A DNA stretch of 64,000 nucleotides from Selenomonadales bacterium. GTDB taxonomy: Bacteria; Bacillota; UBA994. The notes under the pieces were generated by a model that saw only the letters and a list, made by a program, of their open reading frames with translations, was not told the DNA's origin and ran no database searches. Each line of letters opens with the position of its first letter. Within the stretch, counting starts at the first letter, position 1. Positions 33,914-42,274 of this stretch are shown piece after piece. A program made the translations under genes and the position numbers. The stretch covers positions 1 to 64,000 of the forward strand of contig JAGXRZ010000023.1 of the NCBI GenBank assembly GCA_018335585.1, written 5' to 3'.

Positions 33914-35067
33914 ACCACCGACGGCTCGTTGAAGAGCTCGCCCCGCGCAAAGCGGCCCAAATCCATCTTCTCGATGGGTAAGGAGGCCGGCAAGCCCAAG
34001 ATATTTTCCGCAAGGAGTACGCCCGTCATCGGCGCGAGCATAAACCCGTGCCCACTGAAACCGACGGCCATATAGAACCCCGGCACCGCAGGCACACTGC
34101 CCAAAATGGGGGTGCGGTCTGGTGTCATATTGTACAAGCCTGCCCATTGCCGCACGACGCGGATGCCTTTGAGCGGCGGCAACAGCCAAGTAATCTTTTG
34201 CGCCATTTCCTCTAGAAACTGCCAGGTGGAGCGACTGCTATAACCCGGCCTCTCCGCGGCATCTCCGAGGCCCATAATGAAGCTCCCGTGTGGCGTCTGT
34301 TGACAGTAGATGTGATGATGAAAGGACATGACCATCGGGCCTTGCATTGGCGCAACCGGCTCGGTCACCAGGATTTGGTGTCGCTCCGAGTAGGTGGGGA
34401 TATCTACGCCCGCCATAGCAGCTATGGCCTTAGACCAACCGCCTGCGGCGTTCACTACGACCGGCGTGGCAATGTAGCCTCGCGTGGTGTCGACGCCAAC
34501 GATGTTCCCCTCGCCCGCCTTGCTGCGGCGTATCCCTAACACCTCAATGTTAGTGATAACCTCCACGCCTAAGCGGCGCGCGGCCCGGGCGTAGGCGTCA
34601 GTGACATGAAAAGGATTGCAGTGGCCGTCGGTCTGGTTAAAAGTGGCCCCGATTAACCCTTCGGTGTTTAGATGCGGCACAATTTCCCGCGCCTCGCTAG
34701 GCGTACATAGCTTTACGTCTAAACCAAAACTTCGCTGGAGCGCTACGTTCTTTTGGAACTGCTCCCACCCCGCCGGAGTGTAGGCCAGGAGCAGGTATCC
34801 GCCCTGTTTAAACTCAATATCTCCCTCATAGGCGAGGTCTTCGTTCATAGTCTCAAATCTTTTTACGCTCGCGATGGACATTCTAAGGTTCATTTCGGTC
34901 CCCCACTGCTGGCGCACGCCTGCGCCGCAGCGGCCGGTGGCTCCGCTGGCCAAATAGTCCCGCTCTAACACCACTACATCCGTGCACCCGCGTTTGGCGA
35001 GCTCGTAGGCGATGGCTACGCCGTTTACGCCGCCGCCGATGATAACTACTTCGGCACTAGTGCGCAT
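33910..35067 (-). CDS. FAD-dependent oxidoreductase, catalytic (DAO/SoxB-like) subunit
   Basis: 385 residues from the ATG at 35065-35067, which has GAGGAGG upstream. The N-terminal FAD motif is VVIIGGGVNGVAIAYELAKRG, followed by GATGRCGAGVRQQWG, typical of the sarcosine oxidase beta / D-amino acid oxidase family. It is the last gene of a five-gene unit and overlaps the BFD-type gene by 11 bases. It probably oxidises an amine or imino acid (proline, hydroxyproline, sarcosine or an opine) and passes electrons to the Fe-S/flavin partners. Confidence 0.88.
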   Translation of the reverse strand: MRTSAEVVIIGGGVNGVAIAYELAKRGCTDVVVLERDYLASGATGRCGAGVRQQWGTEMNLRMSIASVKRFETMNEDLAYEGDIEFKQGGYLLLAYTPAGWEQFQKNVALQRSFGLDVKLCTPSEAREIVPHLNTEGLIGATFNQTDGHCNPFHVTDAYARAARRLGVEVITNIEVLGIRRSKAGEGNIVGVDTTRGYIATPVVVNAAGGWSKAIAAMAGVDIPTYSERHQILVTEPVAPMQGPMVMSFHHHIYCQQTPHGSFIMGLGDAAERPGYSSRSTWQFLEEMAQKITWLLPPLKGIRVVRQWAGLYNMTPDRTPILGSVPAVPGFYMAVGFSGHGFMLAPMTGVLLAENILGLPASLPIEKMDLGRFARGELFNEPSVV

Positions 35068-35356
35068 CTTTACTCGCCTCCTCGCTGCTGCCCGCGACAA
35101 TGCTCCCAAGCGTTATAGGGCGAGTGGGAGGGCGATATGTCCCCGGCAGCTGGTGCTTAAGCGGTGTACCCGCTGCCGCAAGCTCGCGTTGCACTAAGGC
35201 ACGGCACGTTTTCCCCTGACACGGCCCCATCCCTAAGCGTGCTATGCGCCTGAGCTCATCGAGCGTACGGTACCCTTTACCGATCAGCTGCTTTACGTCT
35301 GCTAAGGTCAGGTCTTCGCACCTACAAACTAAGATGTCCTTGTCTAGTTCACTCAT
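35057..35356 (-). CDS. BFD-like [2Fe-2S] subunit
   Basis: 99 residues from the ATG at 35354-35356 with GGGAGGTG upstream. Cysteines C11, C13 (CRCEDLT), C46 and C51 (GPCQGKTC) form the BFD-type cluster site. In heteromeric dye-linked dehydrogenases this is the small delta-like subunit. Overlaps both neighbours. Confidence 0.88.
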   Translation of the reverse strand: MSELDKDILVCRCEDLTLADVKQLIGKGYRTLDELRRIARLGMGPCQGKTCRALVQRELAAAGTPLKHQLPGTYRPPTRPITLGSIVAGSSEEASKDAH

Positions 35357-35858
35357 CTGCCGCACCTCCCAGGCTAAAGAACCGAACTTCCTGCGCTAGT
35401 TCCTTGGGCACGGCAATATGCACCACCGCCGTGCGGTCAAAGCTCGGCGGATTTTGCACGCGTACGATGCGCCCAGCGCATATCACTTCCCCAGCCCGAT
35501 TAAGCGCCTGCACTGCATCCCCGGCACGCGGGAGGGGCACAAACTCATAGGGCAACTTAAGGAGTGCTTCCGTGGGGCTGTAGTTCTCGTCTATAACGAA
35601 AATAGCTAGGCCGGGGCAGTTGGCTACACATATGGCGCAGCCGTTGCACTTGTCCCAATCAATAACCGGCAAGTCATTGATGTCGTGAAACGCTTTGATG
35701 GCCTGTCGCGGACAGCAAGTCGCGCAAGGATTGCAGGGGATGTTTTGAAAGCATTCGAGTACGGCTACCGCGCCTTTGCATAAACGCTTTCGGCTTGGAT
35801 AAACGGCGTCAAGGTCGTTGTTGTCGGGCACTCCTGTACGCTTAAGCGCTTTGTCCAT
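35349..35858 (-). CDS. 4Fe-4S ferredoxin-like subunit of the dehydrogenase complex
   Basis: 169 residues from the ATG at 35856-35858, preceded by GGGGTGACGG; an 11-codon longer frame lacks support. Cysteines C42, C45, C48/C49 and C71, C74, C77, C81 (CNGCAICVANCP) are two cluster motifs, the first unusual (CNPCATCCP). C27 and C36 may also be ligands. The C-terminal 80 residues form a beta domain without recognised motif. Overlaps the FAD subunit gene by 17 bases. Confidence 0.83.
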   Translation of the reverse strand: MDKALKRTGVPDNNDLDAVYPSRKRLCKGAVAVLECFQNIPCNPCATCCPRQAIKAFHDINDLPVIDWDKCNGCAICVANCPGLAIFVIDENYSPTEALLKLPYEFVPLPRAGDAVQALNRAGEVICAGRIVRVQNPPSFDRTAVVHIAVPKELAQEVRFFSLGGAADE

Positions 35859-36942
35859 TTCCGTCACCCCGTTGTATTGAGTCAAGTCCAAAACGAATTT
35901 TCTCCCCTACAGGCCCGCTGCGCAGTTCGACAAGTTGCTCCCTCGCCGTCTGCAGGCGCTCGCTTACATCACTTGGGGCAAGGCCGATGTCTTTCGCGGC
36001 GGCGTAACCGGCGAGCAACCCCTCGACCATCGCGCTGCTCGCTTCTTCTATGCCGGCAACATCACCGGCGATGTAGATATGCGGGAGGCTGGTGCGCAAG
36101 TTTTCGTCTCGCCAGGCGACGTGCCCGCCGAGCTCGGGTATATAGACCATGCGGCAGTCGGCCTGCCACAGCAGGTCAGATAGAGGCGACAAGCCTACGG
36201 CTAAGCAGATGACGTCCACCGCGAGTCTCTGCTCTGTGCCTTTAATCGGCTGCCAGGCGGAGTCGAGCTGGCAGATTACTGCGCCTTCGACCGCCTCTTG
36301 GCCGTACGCTTCAAGAATAGTGTGCGAGGTTAGTATCGGCACACCGGCGCGCCTCACTTTTGACGCATGCACGAGATATCCGCCGATGTAAGGCGAGCCC
36401 TCGACAATCGCCTCGACCTTTACCCCTGCCTGCAAAAGCTGATAAGAGACAATTAGGCCGATGTTACCCGCACCCACCATAAGGACGCGCTGCCCGGGCT
36501 TAATGCCAAAGACGTTCATCAGTGTCTGCACGGCCCCGGCGCCATATACGCCAGGCAGATCGTTGCCCTTAAAGGCTAACATCTTTTCGCTCGCCCCGGT
36601 GGCCACGACAAACCGTTTGGCCCTGACTTTGCGGTATTCCCCTTGGCATTCCGCCGTCAGCACACTGTCGTCGTAAAGACCGAGCGCGGTAGCTTCCAGC
36701 CATACCTCGATGGACGGCATGCCTTGCACGGCATTGGTCAGAGCGGTGGCGATATCGATGCCGCGCGTGCCGGCTTGCTGTTTCTCGGAGCCAAAGAACA
36801 TGTGCGTTTGCTTCACCAACTGCCCGCCGAGGTGGTCGGCGTCGTCAAGCAGGAGCACACTAGCCCCGCCTGCGGATGCGGCTAACGCCGCGTTAAGCCC
36901 CGCCGGCCCGCCACCGATCACACAAATGTCTACCGTCTTCAC
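35842..36942 (-). CDS. FAD/NAD(P)-dependent oxidoreductase (alpha-type) subunit
   Basis: 366 residues. FAD motif CVIGGGPAGLNAALAASAGG at the N-terminus, NAD motif GAGNIGLIVSYQLLQAGVKVEAI at about 156-180, and the C-terminal FAD phrase YIAGDVAGIEEASSAMVEG. It resembles HcnB, OoxA and the alpha subunit of archaeal dye-linked proline dehydrogenase. It would take electrons from the catalytic flavin subunit and the Fe-S clusters. It overlaps the 2Fe-2S gene by four bases. Confidence 0.88.
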   Translation of the reverse strand: MKTVDICVIGGGPAGLNAALAASAGGASVLLLDDADHLGGQLVKQTHMFFGSEKQQAGTRGIDIATALTNAVQGMPSIEVWLEATALGLYDDSVLTAECQGEYRKVRAKRFVVATGASEKMLAFKGNDLPGVYGAGAVQTLMNVFGIKPGQRVLMVGAGNIGLIVSYQLLQAGVKVEAIVEGSPYIGGYLVHASKVRRAGVPILTSHTILEAYGQEAVEGAVICQLDSAWQPIKGTEQRLAVDVICLAVGLSPLSDLLWQADCRMVYIPELGGHVAWRDENLRTSLPHIYIAGDVAGIEEASSAMVEGLLAGYAAAKDIGLAPSDVSERLQTAREQLVELRSGPVGEKIRFGLDSIQRGDGNGQSA

Positions 36943-37244
36943 GCGAGTGTCCCCCTCCCCTGCTGCTCTTTCACAACCATGCCTGCCTTGAGCTTCGTCA
37001 CGCAGACGCGTACGTTCGGGACGCCGTCAACCATCATCAGGCAGGAGCTGCAGGTGCCTATGGCACAAAAAAAGCCGCGCGGACGGTGCAGAACGGCACT
37101 CCTGCTCAGCACCTTGACTCCGGCTGCGTGTAACGCCGCCGCGATTGTCTCACCCTCGTGCCCAGTGAGTTCCTGCCCCTCGTAGATGAACTTAATTTGC
37201 TTTCCCCGTTTAAAATTGAGAATGGGATGCTCCGCTATGCGCAA
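36939..37244 (-). CDS. [2Fe-2S] plant-ferredoxin-like subunit (HcnA/SoxA N-terminal type)
   Basis: 101 residues. The cluster cysteines C60, C65, C68 and C81 lie in RPRGFFCAIGTCSSC and RVCVTK. The GHEGETIAAALHAAGVKVLSRS region is the family hallmark. It is the first gene of the five-gene unit and is often fused to the FAD subunit in other organisms (sarcosine oxidase alpha). Confidence 0.9.
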   Translation of the reverse strand: MRIAEHPILNFKRGKQIKFIYEGQELTGHEGETIAAALHAAGVKVLSRSAVLHRPRGFFCAIGTCSSCLMMVDGVPNVRVCVTKLKAGMVVKEQQGRGTLA

Positions 37245-37526
37245 TCAAATTCCTCCCGTCACGTTTATTTCCTCGGATGATTCGGATGCCGGAGATGATA
37301 GGCAGGATAGGAGGGAAACGTAGAAATACGAATTCTGCGGGATAAGCCGGATTTACAGGATGAGCTGGATAAGAAGTGTGCGAAAACATGGCTCTTGCTG
37401 GTAGAAAGCAGAAGACGACAGACACCTTGTAGGGACGTGCGTTTCGCACGTCCGCGGACGTGCCACAGGCACGTCCCTACACCTGGGAAGGCTCTTCGCA
37501 CAGGCTGCCCACATGAATCGTCACCC
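37245..37526. repeat. repeat-filled spacer between the dehydrogenase operon and the FmdB gene
   Basis: Bases 37262-37376 repeat the dispersed family (CGGATGATTCGGATGCC, GGATAAGCCGGATTTACAGG, GGATGAGCTGGATAAG). Bases 37429-37480 are the double-hairpin palindrome. No gene is seen. Confidence 0.7.
37429..37480. repeat. double-hairpin palindromic repeat, copy 2
   Basis: 52 bases, the reverse complement of the element at 5895-5945 with a few differences in the loops (GTTTC and CACAG here). Outer ends are GTAGGGACGTGC and GCACGTCCCTAC, with the CGCG centre preserved. Confidence 0.85.
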
Positions 37527-37739
37527 TCACTTCACACTACAGCTGCCGCACGACGTAGCGCTACAGCTGCCGCAGGCGTCGCCGCCTCCCGCGCCGGGAG
37601 ACGCAAAGCGCGATAGCTTGCGTGTAAGTCCACGCGCAAGGCAGCGCGGACATTCAATTTCCCGGCCATCGGTCCCCATGCGGCAGAGCTTAGTCACAAG
37701 GGAGCCGCAGTTTGGACACTCAAATTCATAGATAGGCAT
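37527..37739 (-). CDS. FmdB-family zinc-ribbon protein
   Basis: 70 residues. MPIYEFECPNCG with C8/C11 and C29/C32 forms a single zinc ribbon. The tail is Gly/Cys/Ser-rich (GGGDACGSCSATSCGSC). FmdB-type proteins are small putative regulators of unknown mechanism. Sequence and length are typical. Confidence 0.9.
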   Translation of the reverse strand: MPIYEFECPNCGSLVTKLCRMGTDGREIECPRCLARGLTRKLSRFASPGAGGGDACGSCSATSCGSCSVK

Positions 37740-37861
37740 GTGTTCGACCTCCTGAGTCTCCTATGCACAAACAATTATCCTATATCAAGGAGTTCGCCAG
37801 CATCATAGGGCGTCCGCCTGCGTCTCCATGTGGCTCGCAGCCCCTCGAAAGATTTCTGGCG

Positions 37862-38539
37862 TTACCCGACGGCTAGCGTTAGCAGCACCGCTATTAGAAT
37901 CGCAGGCAAAAGGTTGCCGACGCGGATCTTCTTTATGCCTAGGATGTTTAGGCCTATCGCCACGATCAGTATACCCCCTGTAGCCGTCATCTCGGTTACG
38001 GCGGCAGGGGTAAGCCACTGCGAAATCCAAGCCGCCAAAAGCGTAATCGCGCCTTGATACGCAAATACGGAAAGGCTCGAAAGCGCAACGCCAAGACCAA
38101 GCGTAGAAGCAAACACCACTGCCGAGACACCGTCTAACATGGCCTTAGCGTAAAGCGTGGCGTGATTGCCCGTCATACCGCTCTCTAGGCTCCCCATAAT
38201 GGCCATCGCGCCTACACAATAGATCAGGCTGGTTGTGACAAAGCCTTGCGCGAGTCCTCCTTTGCCGTGCACAAAGCGTTTCTCCACCTTGGCTGCGGCG
38301 CCGTAGAGGCGACCCTCGATGTCAATCCACTCGCCGACTAGACCCCCCAGCACAAGACTGGCGATGCCGATCAGAGGGTTTTCAGCCTTGAAGGCCATCG
38401 TCAACCCGATTATCGCTACAGAAAGACCTAGGCCGTGCATCACGGTATCGCGACTTTTCTCTTTGACTACGCCGCCAAGTACTGCCCCTAGCAGGCCTCC
38501 CGCCAAGATGGCCAGAGCGTTAACTACCGTGCCTAGCAC
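37862..38539 (-). CDS. DUF554 membrane protein
   Basis: 225 residues with six or seven hydrophobic helices. Diagnostic start MLGTVVNALAILAGGLLGAVLGGVV and centre VEKRFVHGKGGLAQGFVTTSLIYCVGAMAIMGSLESG. Members are uncharacterised inner-membrane proteins, possibly transporters. It overlaps the upstream aminotransferase gene by one base. Confidence 0.92.
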   Translation of the reverse strand: MLGTVVNALAILAGGLLGAVLGGVVKEKSRDTVMHGLGLSVAIIGLTMAFKAENPLIGIASLVLGGLVGEWIDIEGRLYGAAAKVEKRFVHGKGGLAQGFVTTSLIYCVGAMAIMGSLESGMTGNHATLYAKAMLDGVSAVVFASTLGLGVALSSLSVFAYQGAITLLAAWISQWLTPAAVTEMTATGGILIVAIGLNILGIKKIRVGNLLPAILIAVLLTLAVG

Positions 38540-39684
38540 TAAAACCTCTCCTCCGCGATCTGCTCGATGGCTTCTGCTACTGTGTCAATCTCGTCCGCGG
38601 TTGAAAAGGGGCCCGGGCTAAAGCGCACAATTCCTTGCGCTAATGTCCCGAGTGTCTCGTGCGCAAGGGGCGCACAGTGCAGCCCCGCGCGGGCAGCAAT
38701 GCCAAAGGAAGCATCCAAGATATGTGCTACTTCCGTGGAGCCTATGCCGCGCACATTACAGGCGACAATGGGCGCCCCCTCGCCGGTACCATACAGTGTA
38801 ACACCGGAGATAGCCGCGAGGCGGGTGCGTAGCCTTGCCGCAAGGCCCTGCTCGTGCTCTCTGATGGCGCTTTGACCCCGCGCGGCGAGGTAGTGGAGCG
38901 CCTGCGAAAGTCCCACTAGTCCTACCGCATTAAGCGTACCGCTTTCTAGGCGATCAGGCAATACTTCCGGCATATCCGGCAGTTCCGAGTGGCTGCCGGT
39001 GCCTCCGTAAATGAGGGGTGCGAGCTCGATACCTGCTCGCACATAAAGAAAGCCCGTTCCCGTCGGCCCAAGTAGAGACTTGTGCCCGGGAGCAGCCAGC
39101 ATGTCTACGCCTAACGCTTCGCAGCAGAGCGGCATGACGCCCGCTGTCTGCGCGGCGTCTACTAGGAGCCGCACGTCCGCTTCACGCGTCACGGCCGCAA
39201 TCTCCGCTAGCGGCAGCAGTGTCCCGCAGACATTGGAGGCGTGTGTTATGGCCACCAGCTTCGTGTTGCTTTTGATGGCCCGGCGCACCGCCTCTGCCTC
39301 TAACGTGCCGTCCCCCGCACACCGGAGTATGGTCAGTTCTACACCGCGCCTAGACAGCTCACGGAGCGGACGGATGACGGCGTTATGCTCCATAGAGGTT
39401 GTAATGCAGTGGTCCCCCGGAGTGAGAAAGCCAAACAGGCCCATGTTTAGCGCGTGCGTAGCGTTCGCGGCAAAGATTATGCGCGAGGCGTCCGACACCC
39501 CGATTAGCTCCGCTATCTGGTTACGACACATAAAGAGCGCGCGACTCGCCTGTAGTGAGAGCGCGTGTCCGCTGCGCCCCGGACTGCCTGCTCCTTGCGT
39601 CATGAAAGCAGCCATCGCCTCAGCTACCCCGGGAGCTTTCGGCCAGCTCGTAGCCGCATTGTCCATGTAGATGATGTCGCGCAT
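38539..39684 (-). CDS. class V aminotransferase, cysteine-desulfurase family
   Basis: 381 residues. MDNAATSWPKAPGVAEAM at the N-terminus, TSMEHNAVIRPL, DAAQTAGVMP, the PLP lysine K202 in APGHKSLLGPTG, and the potential catalytic C337 in RAGLHCAPLAHETLGT. This is the clostridial SufS-related subgroup. Desulfurases release sulfur from cysteine for Fe-S clusters or thiolation. No isc/suf scaffold genes are near, so it may serve another sulfur pathway. Stops three bases before parB ends on the same strand. Confidence 0.88.
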   Translation of the reverse strand: MRDIIYMDNAATSWPKAPGVAEAMAAFMTQGAGSPGRSGHALSLQASRALFMCRNQIAELIGVSDASRIIFAANATHALNMGLFGFLTPGDHCITTSMEHNAVIRPLRELSRRGVELTILRCAGDGTLEAEAVRRAIKSNTKLVAITHASNVCGTLLPLAEIAAVTREADVRLLVDAAQTAGVMPLCCEALGVDMLAAPGHKSLLGPTGTGFLYVRAGIELAPLIYGGTGSHSELPDMPEVLPDRLESGTLNAVGLVGLSQALHYLAARGQSAIREHEQGLAARLRTRLAAISGVTLYGTGEGAPIVACNVRGIGSTEVAHILDASFGIAARAGLHCAPLAHETLGTLAQGIVRFSPGPFSTADEIDTVAEAIEQIAEERF

Positions 39685-39686
39685 AG

Positions 39687-40547
39687 TTAGCCCCCTGCTC
39701 TAAGAAGCCACTCTCTAAGTCGTTCCAGCTCTTCAGAGTTGTGATAGGTAACGACGATGGTGCCGCGCTCCGGCGACCCCTTCAGTTCCACCCGTGTCTG
39801 CAGCGCGTCGCGCAACTCGCGCTCCACCTCTCGTAACTCGGCCAAAGGCAGTTTGGCTTTGGCAGGGCGCTTTGTTGTTTCACGTGAAACACTTTCTGCT
39901 GCCCGCGCAGCTAACCGTTCGGCTTCACGCACCGTTAACCCCTTGGCGACCATCTCCTGGGCCAACATATCACGCTTCGCCACAGGGGCAGATAATATCG
40001 CCCGCGCGTGACCGGCACTGATTGTTCCACGTGAAACAAGTTCGGCTATGGCCGGAGACAGCATGAGCAGCCTGAGAGTATTAGCCACGTACGGCCTGCT
40101 CTTTCCCACCCGCTCGGCGAGGCCTTCCTGTGTGAGGCCAAGGTGCTCTTGCAGCTGCGCGAAAGCGGCAGCCTCCTCCATGGGGTTGAGGTCCTCGCGC
40201 TGTAAGTTCTCAATAAGCGCCACTTCCATAGCCTCTTGGTCGGACCACTCCTTCACCAGAGCGGGGATCTCTGTCAAACCGGCGAGCTTAGCGGCCCGCA
40301 AGCGACGCTCTCCTACCACCAGTTCATATCGCCCGCTCCGCGGACGCACCGTCACAGGCTGAATCAGCCCGTGCTGCCTGATGGAGGCGGCAAGCTCAGC
40401 TAACTCCTCCTCCGCAAATACGCGCCGCGGTTGATAGGGGTTAGGCACAATCAGGTGGACAGCAATCTGCTGGACCTCATCCGCTCCTGTGGTGGACATG
40501 TCGGTTATCAGGGCCTGCAACCCCTTGCCTAACCGCGGTTTACCCAC
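39687..40547 (-). CDS. parB: chromosome-partitioning protein ParB (Spo0J)
   Basis: 286 residues from the GTG at 40545-40547 (GAGGTGA upstream; a TTG two codons earlier sits too close to it). The CTPase/ParB N-terminal domain contains PNPYQPRRVF, GERRLRAAKLAGL and ALIENLQREDLNPMEEA. The helix-turn-helix GLTQEGLAERVGKSRPYVANTLRLL recognises parS. It loads clamp-like onto parS and spreads, working with ParA and SMC in origin segregation. Two parS sites lie in its own coding sequence. Confidence 0.97.
   Translation of the reverse strand: MGKPRLGKGLQALITDMSTTGADEVQQIAVHLIVPNPYQPRRVFAEEELAELAASIRQHGLIQPVTVRPRSGRYELVVGERRLRAAKLAGLTEIPALVKEWSDQEAMEVALIENLQREDLNPMEEAAAFAQLQEHLGLTQEGLAERVGKSRPYVANTLRLLMLSPAIAELVSRGTISAGHARAILSAPVAKRDMLAQEMVAKGLTVREAERLAARAAESVSRETTKRPAKAKLPLAELREVERELRDALQTRVELKGSPERGTIVVTYHNSEELERLREWLLRAGG
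39876..39891. promoter_or_regulatory. parS site 1
   Basis: TGTTTCACGTGAAACA is a perfect 16-bp palindrome matching the ParB-binding consensus TGTTNCACGTGAAACA. It is inside parB. Confidence 0.95.
40023..40038. promoter_or_regulatory. parS site 2
   Basis: TGTTCCACGTGAAACA matches the parS consensus exactly, also within parB, 147 bases from site 1. Confidence 0.95.
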
Positions 40548-41304
40548 GCGCAATCACCTCTCGCGCTAGTTCCATGTATACTTCTGTCCCCTTAGATTTT
40601 GGGTCATACGCCAAAATGGGCTGACCGTGGCTGGGAGCCTCGCTAAGGCGCACGTTGCGCGGAATTACCGTGGCGTACACCCTATCCTTAAAGTAAGCCC
40701 TCACTTCGTCGACTACTTGGGAGGCCAAGTTAGTACGGGGGTCAAACATGGTCAGCAAAGCACCTGCCACCACAAGACCTGGGTTAAGGTGCTTCTGAAC
40801 CAAGGACACCGTGTTCATAAGCTGACTCAAACCCTCCAGAGCATAATACTCACACTGCACGGGAATCAACACGCCGTGGGCTGCGGTGAGAGCGTTTAGC
40901 GTCAATAACCCTAGCGAGGGCGGGCAGTCAATTAATATGTAGTCATAGTCCTGCCGCACGGGCGATACCGCTTCGCGTAGCTTTACTTCCCGCTGCATCG
41001 CCAATACCAGCTCTATTTCCGCACCTGCAAGTTGAATCGTGGCCGGAACCAGTTCGAGGCCCCTCGTGCTGGTCGGCAGAATAACTGCCTCGATGGGGAC
41101 ACCGTCGATTAGCACGTTATAAATGCACTTCTTCAGGCGATAGCGGTTTATCCCCAGTCCGGAAGTAGTATTGCCTTGCGGGTCTATGTCAACTACCAGA
41201 ACGCGCTTCGACAGCTCGGCCAAAGAAGCCCCCAAATTAACGGCCGTAGTGGTCTTGCCTACGCCCCCCTTCTGATTAACGATAGCCAATACTTTCGCTG
41301 TCAT
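40540..41304 (-). CDS. parA: chromosome-partitioning ATPase ParA (Soj)
   Basis: 254 residues. Deviant Walker A KGGVGKTTT near residue 12, DIDPQGNTTSGLG, and DYILIDCPPSLGLLTLNAL as Walker B. It dimerises on ATP, binds DNA non-specifically and in spore-formers also regulates DnaA. It overlaps parB by eight bases. Confidence 0.98.
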   Translation of the reverse strand: MTAKVLAIVNQKGGVGKTTTAVNLGASLAELSKRVLVVDIDPQGNTTSGLGINRYRLKKCIYNVLIDGVPIEAVILPTSTRGLELVPATIQLAGAEIELVLAMQREVKLREAVSPVRQDYDYILIDCPPSLGLLTLNALTAAHGVLIPVQCEYYALEGLSQLMNTVSLVQKHLNPGLVVAGALLTMFDPRTNLASQVVDEVRAYFKDRVYATVIPRNVRLSEAPSHGQPILAYDPKSKGTEVYMELAREVIARG

Positions 41305-41341
41305 TGCACAAACTCCCCTCGGCAGTCACATTTAGCTTCGT

Positions 41342-42154
41342 CTATTTTGGAATGCGCACCACAAACTCGTAGTGGGTTTCTTTGTCTAACTCCTGCACCT
41401 CTGCCGCCACGCCGTTCTTCTTCATAAGGTCAATCGCCTGTCGCACGGAATTAACAAAAATGCGCACATCCCGCACTAAGAACCGCCTAATCGGCTTAAT
41501 CGCCGCCGTTACGGCAGCCTCCTCTTCGCTCTCGCCGGCTAGGAAGCGCTCTACGGCCTCCTCAATCTGCTTAACCGTCATATCCTGACTCACCGCTAAA
41601 GCCGCCAACGTAGCCTGCGCCTGATGGCTTTCTAGCTTAAGCAAGGCACGCGCGTGTCTCTCCGAAAGTGCACCCCCAGACAATAGCTCCTTGACCTCGT
41701 CCGCTAGTTTTAGCAGGCGGCGCTTATTGGCTACGGTAGACTGGCTCATGCCGAGGCGTTTAGCTAACTCCTCCTGCGTGAGGTTAAAGTCGCTGAGCAG
41801 CTGGTCGTAGGCTAGAGCCTCCTCTAACACATTTAGGTCCTCGCGCTGCAAGTTCTCAATTAGGGTAGCCTGCGCCACCTCTTGGTCGGTGTACTGCTTC
41901 ACTACAACCGGGACAGTAACAAGCCCGGCCGTTTTCGCGGCGCGCAAGCGGCGCTCGCCCGCTACAAGCTCAAACACAGCCCCGAGCTTGCGCACGATCA
42001 GGGGCTGAATAATGCCAACCTGTTTAATAGACGCTGCTAGTTCGTTAATGGTCTCGTCGGCAAAGGTCTTGCGCGGCTGATAGGGGTTAGGCCTAATCTC
42101 GTTGACGCTTATCTGTAGCACCTGCTCGGCATTGCCTCCGCTAAACCACTTCAT
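41342..42154 (-). CDS. noc: ParB-family nucleoid occlusion protein Noc
   Basis: 270 residues from the ATG at 42152-42154 (GAGGAG eight bases upstream; the ATG two codons earlier is too close to the site). The ParB-type core is present (PNPYQPRKTF, GERRLRAAKTAGL, LIENLQREDLNVLEEA, LAKRLGMSQSTVANKRRLLKL). Position between parA and rsmG is the Noc position in Bacillota. Noc binds its own sites and blocks division over the nucleoid. The family's short amphipathic N-terminal membrane helix would be MKWFSGGNA here. Confidence 0.93.
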   Translation of the reverse strand: MKWFSGGNAEQVLQISVNEIRPNPYQPRKTFADETINELAASIKQVGIIQPLIVRKLGAVFELVAGERRLRAAKTAGLVTVPVVVKQYTDQEVAQATLIENLQREDLNVLEEALAYDQLLSDFNLTQEELAKRLGMSQSTVANKRRLLKLADEVKELLSGGALSERHARALLKLESHQAQATLAALAVSQDMTVKQIEEAVERFLAGESEEEAAVTAAIKPIRRFLVRDVRIFVNSVRQAIDLMKKNGVAAEVQELDKETHYEFVVRIPK

Positions 42155-42274
42155 GGCCATCGCTCCTCTAGTCCGAAGGACAGTATCGTATTTTTAACTG
42201 TTCTACGCCGCCTGCTCTCTCTCCTGCCTAGTACAACAGCGGGGCTCCCTCCCCATCTTGCCTAACGTCCACTC

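Noticed and set aside
41342-42154. Second ParB gene as evidence of a plasmid or duplication
   Set aside because: Its place between parA and rsmG and its N-terminus fit Noc, a normal chromosomal paralogue.
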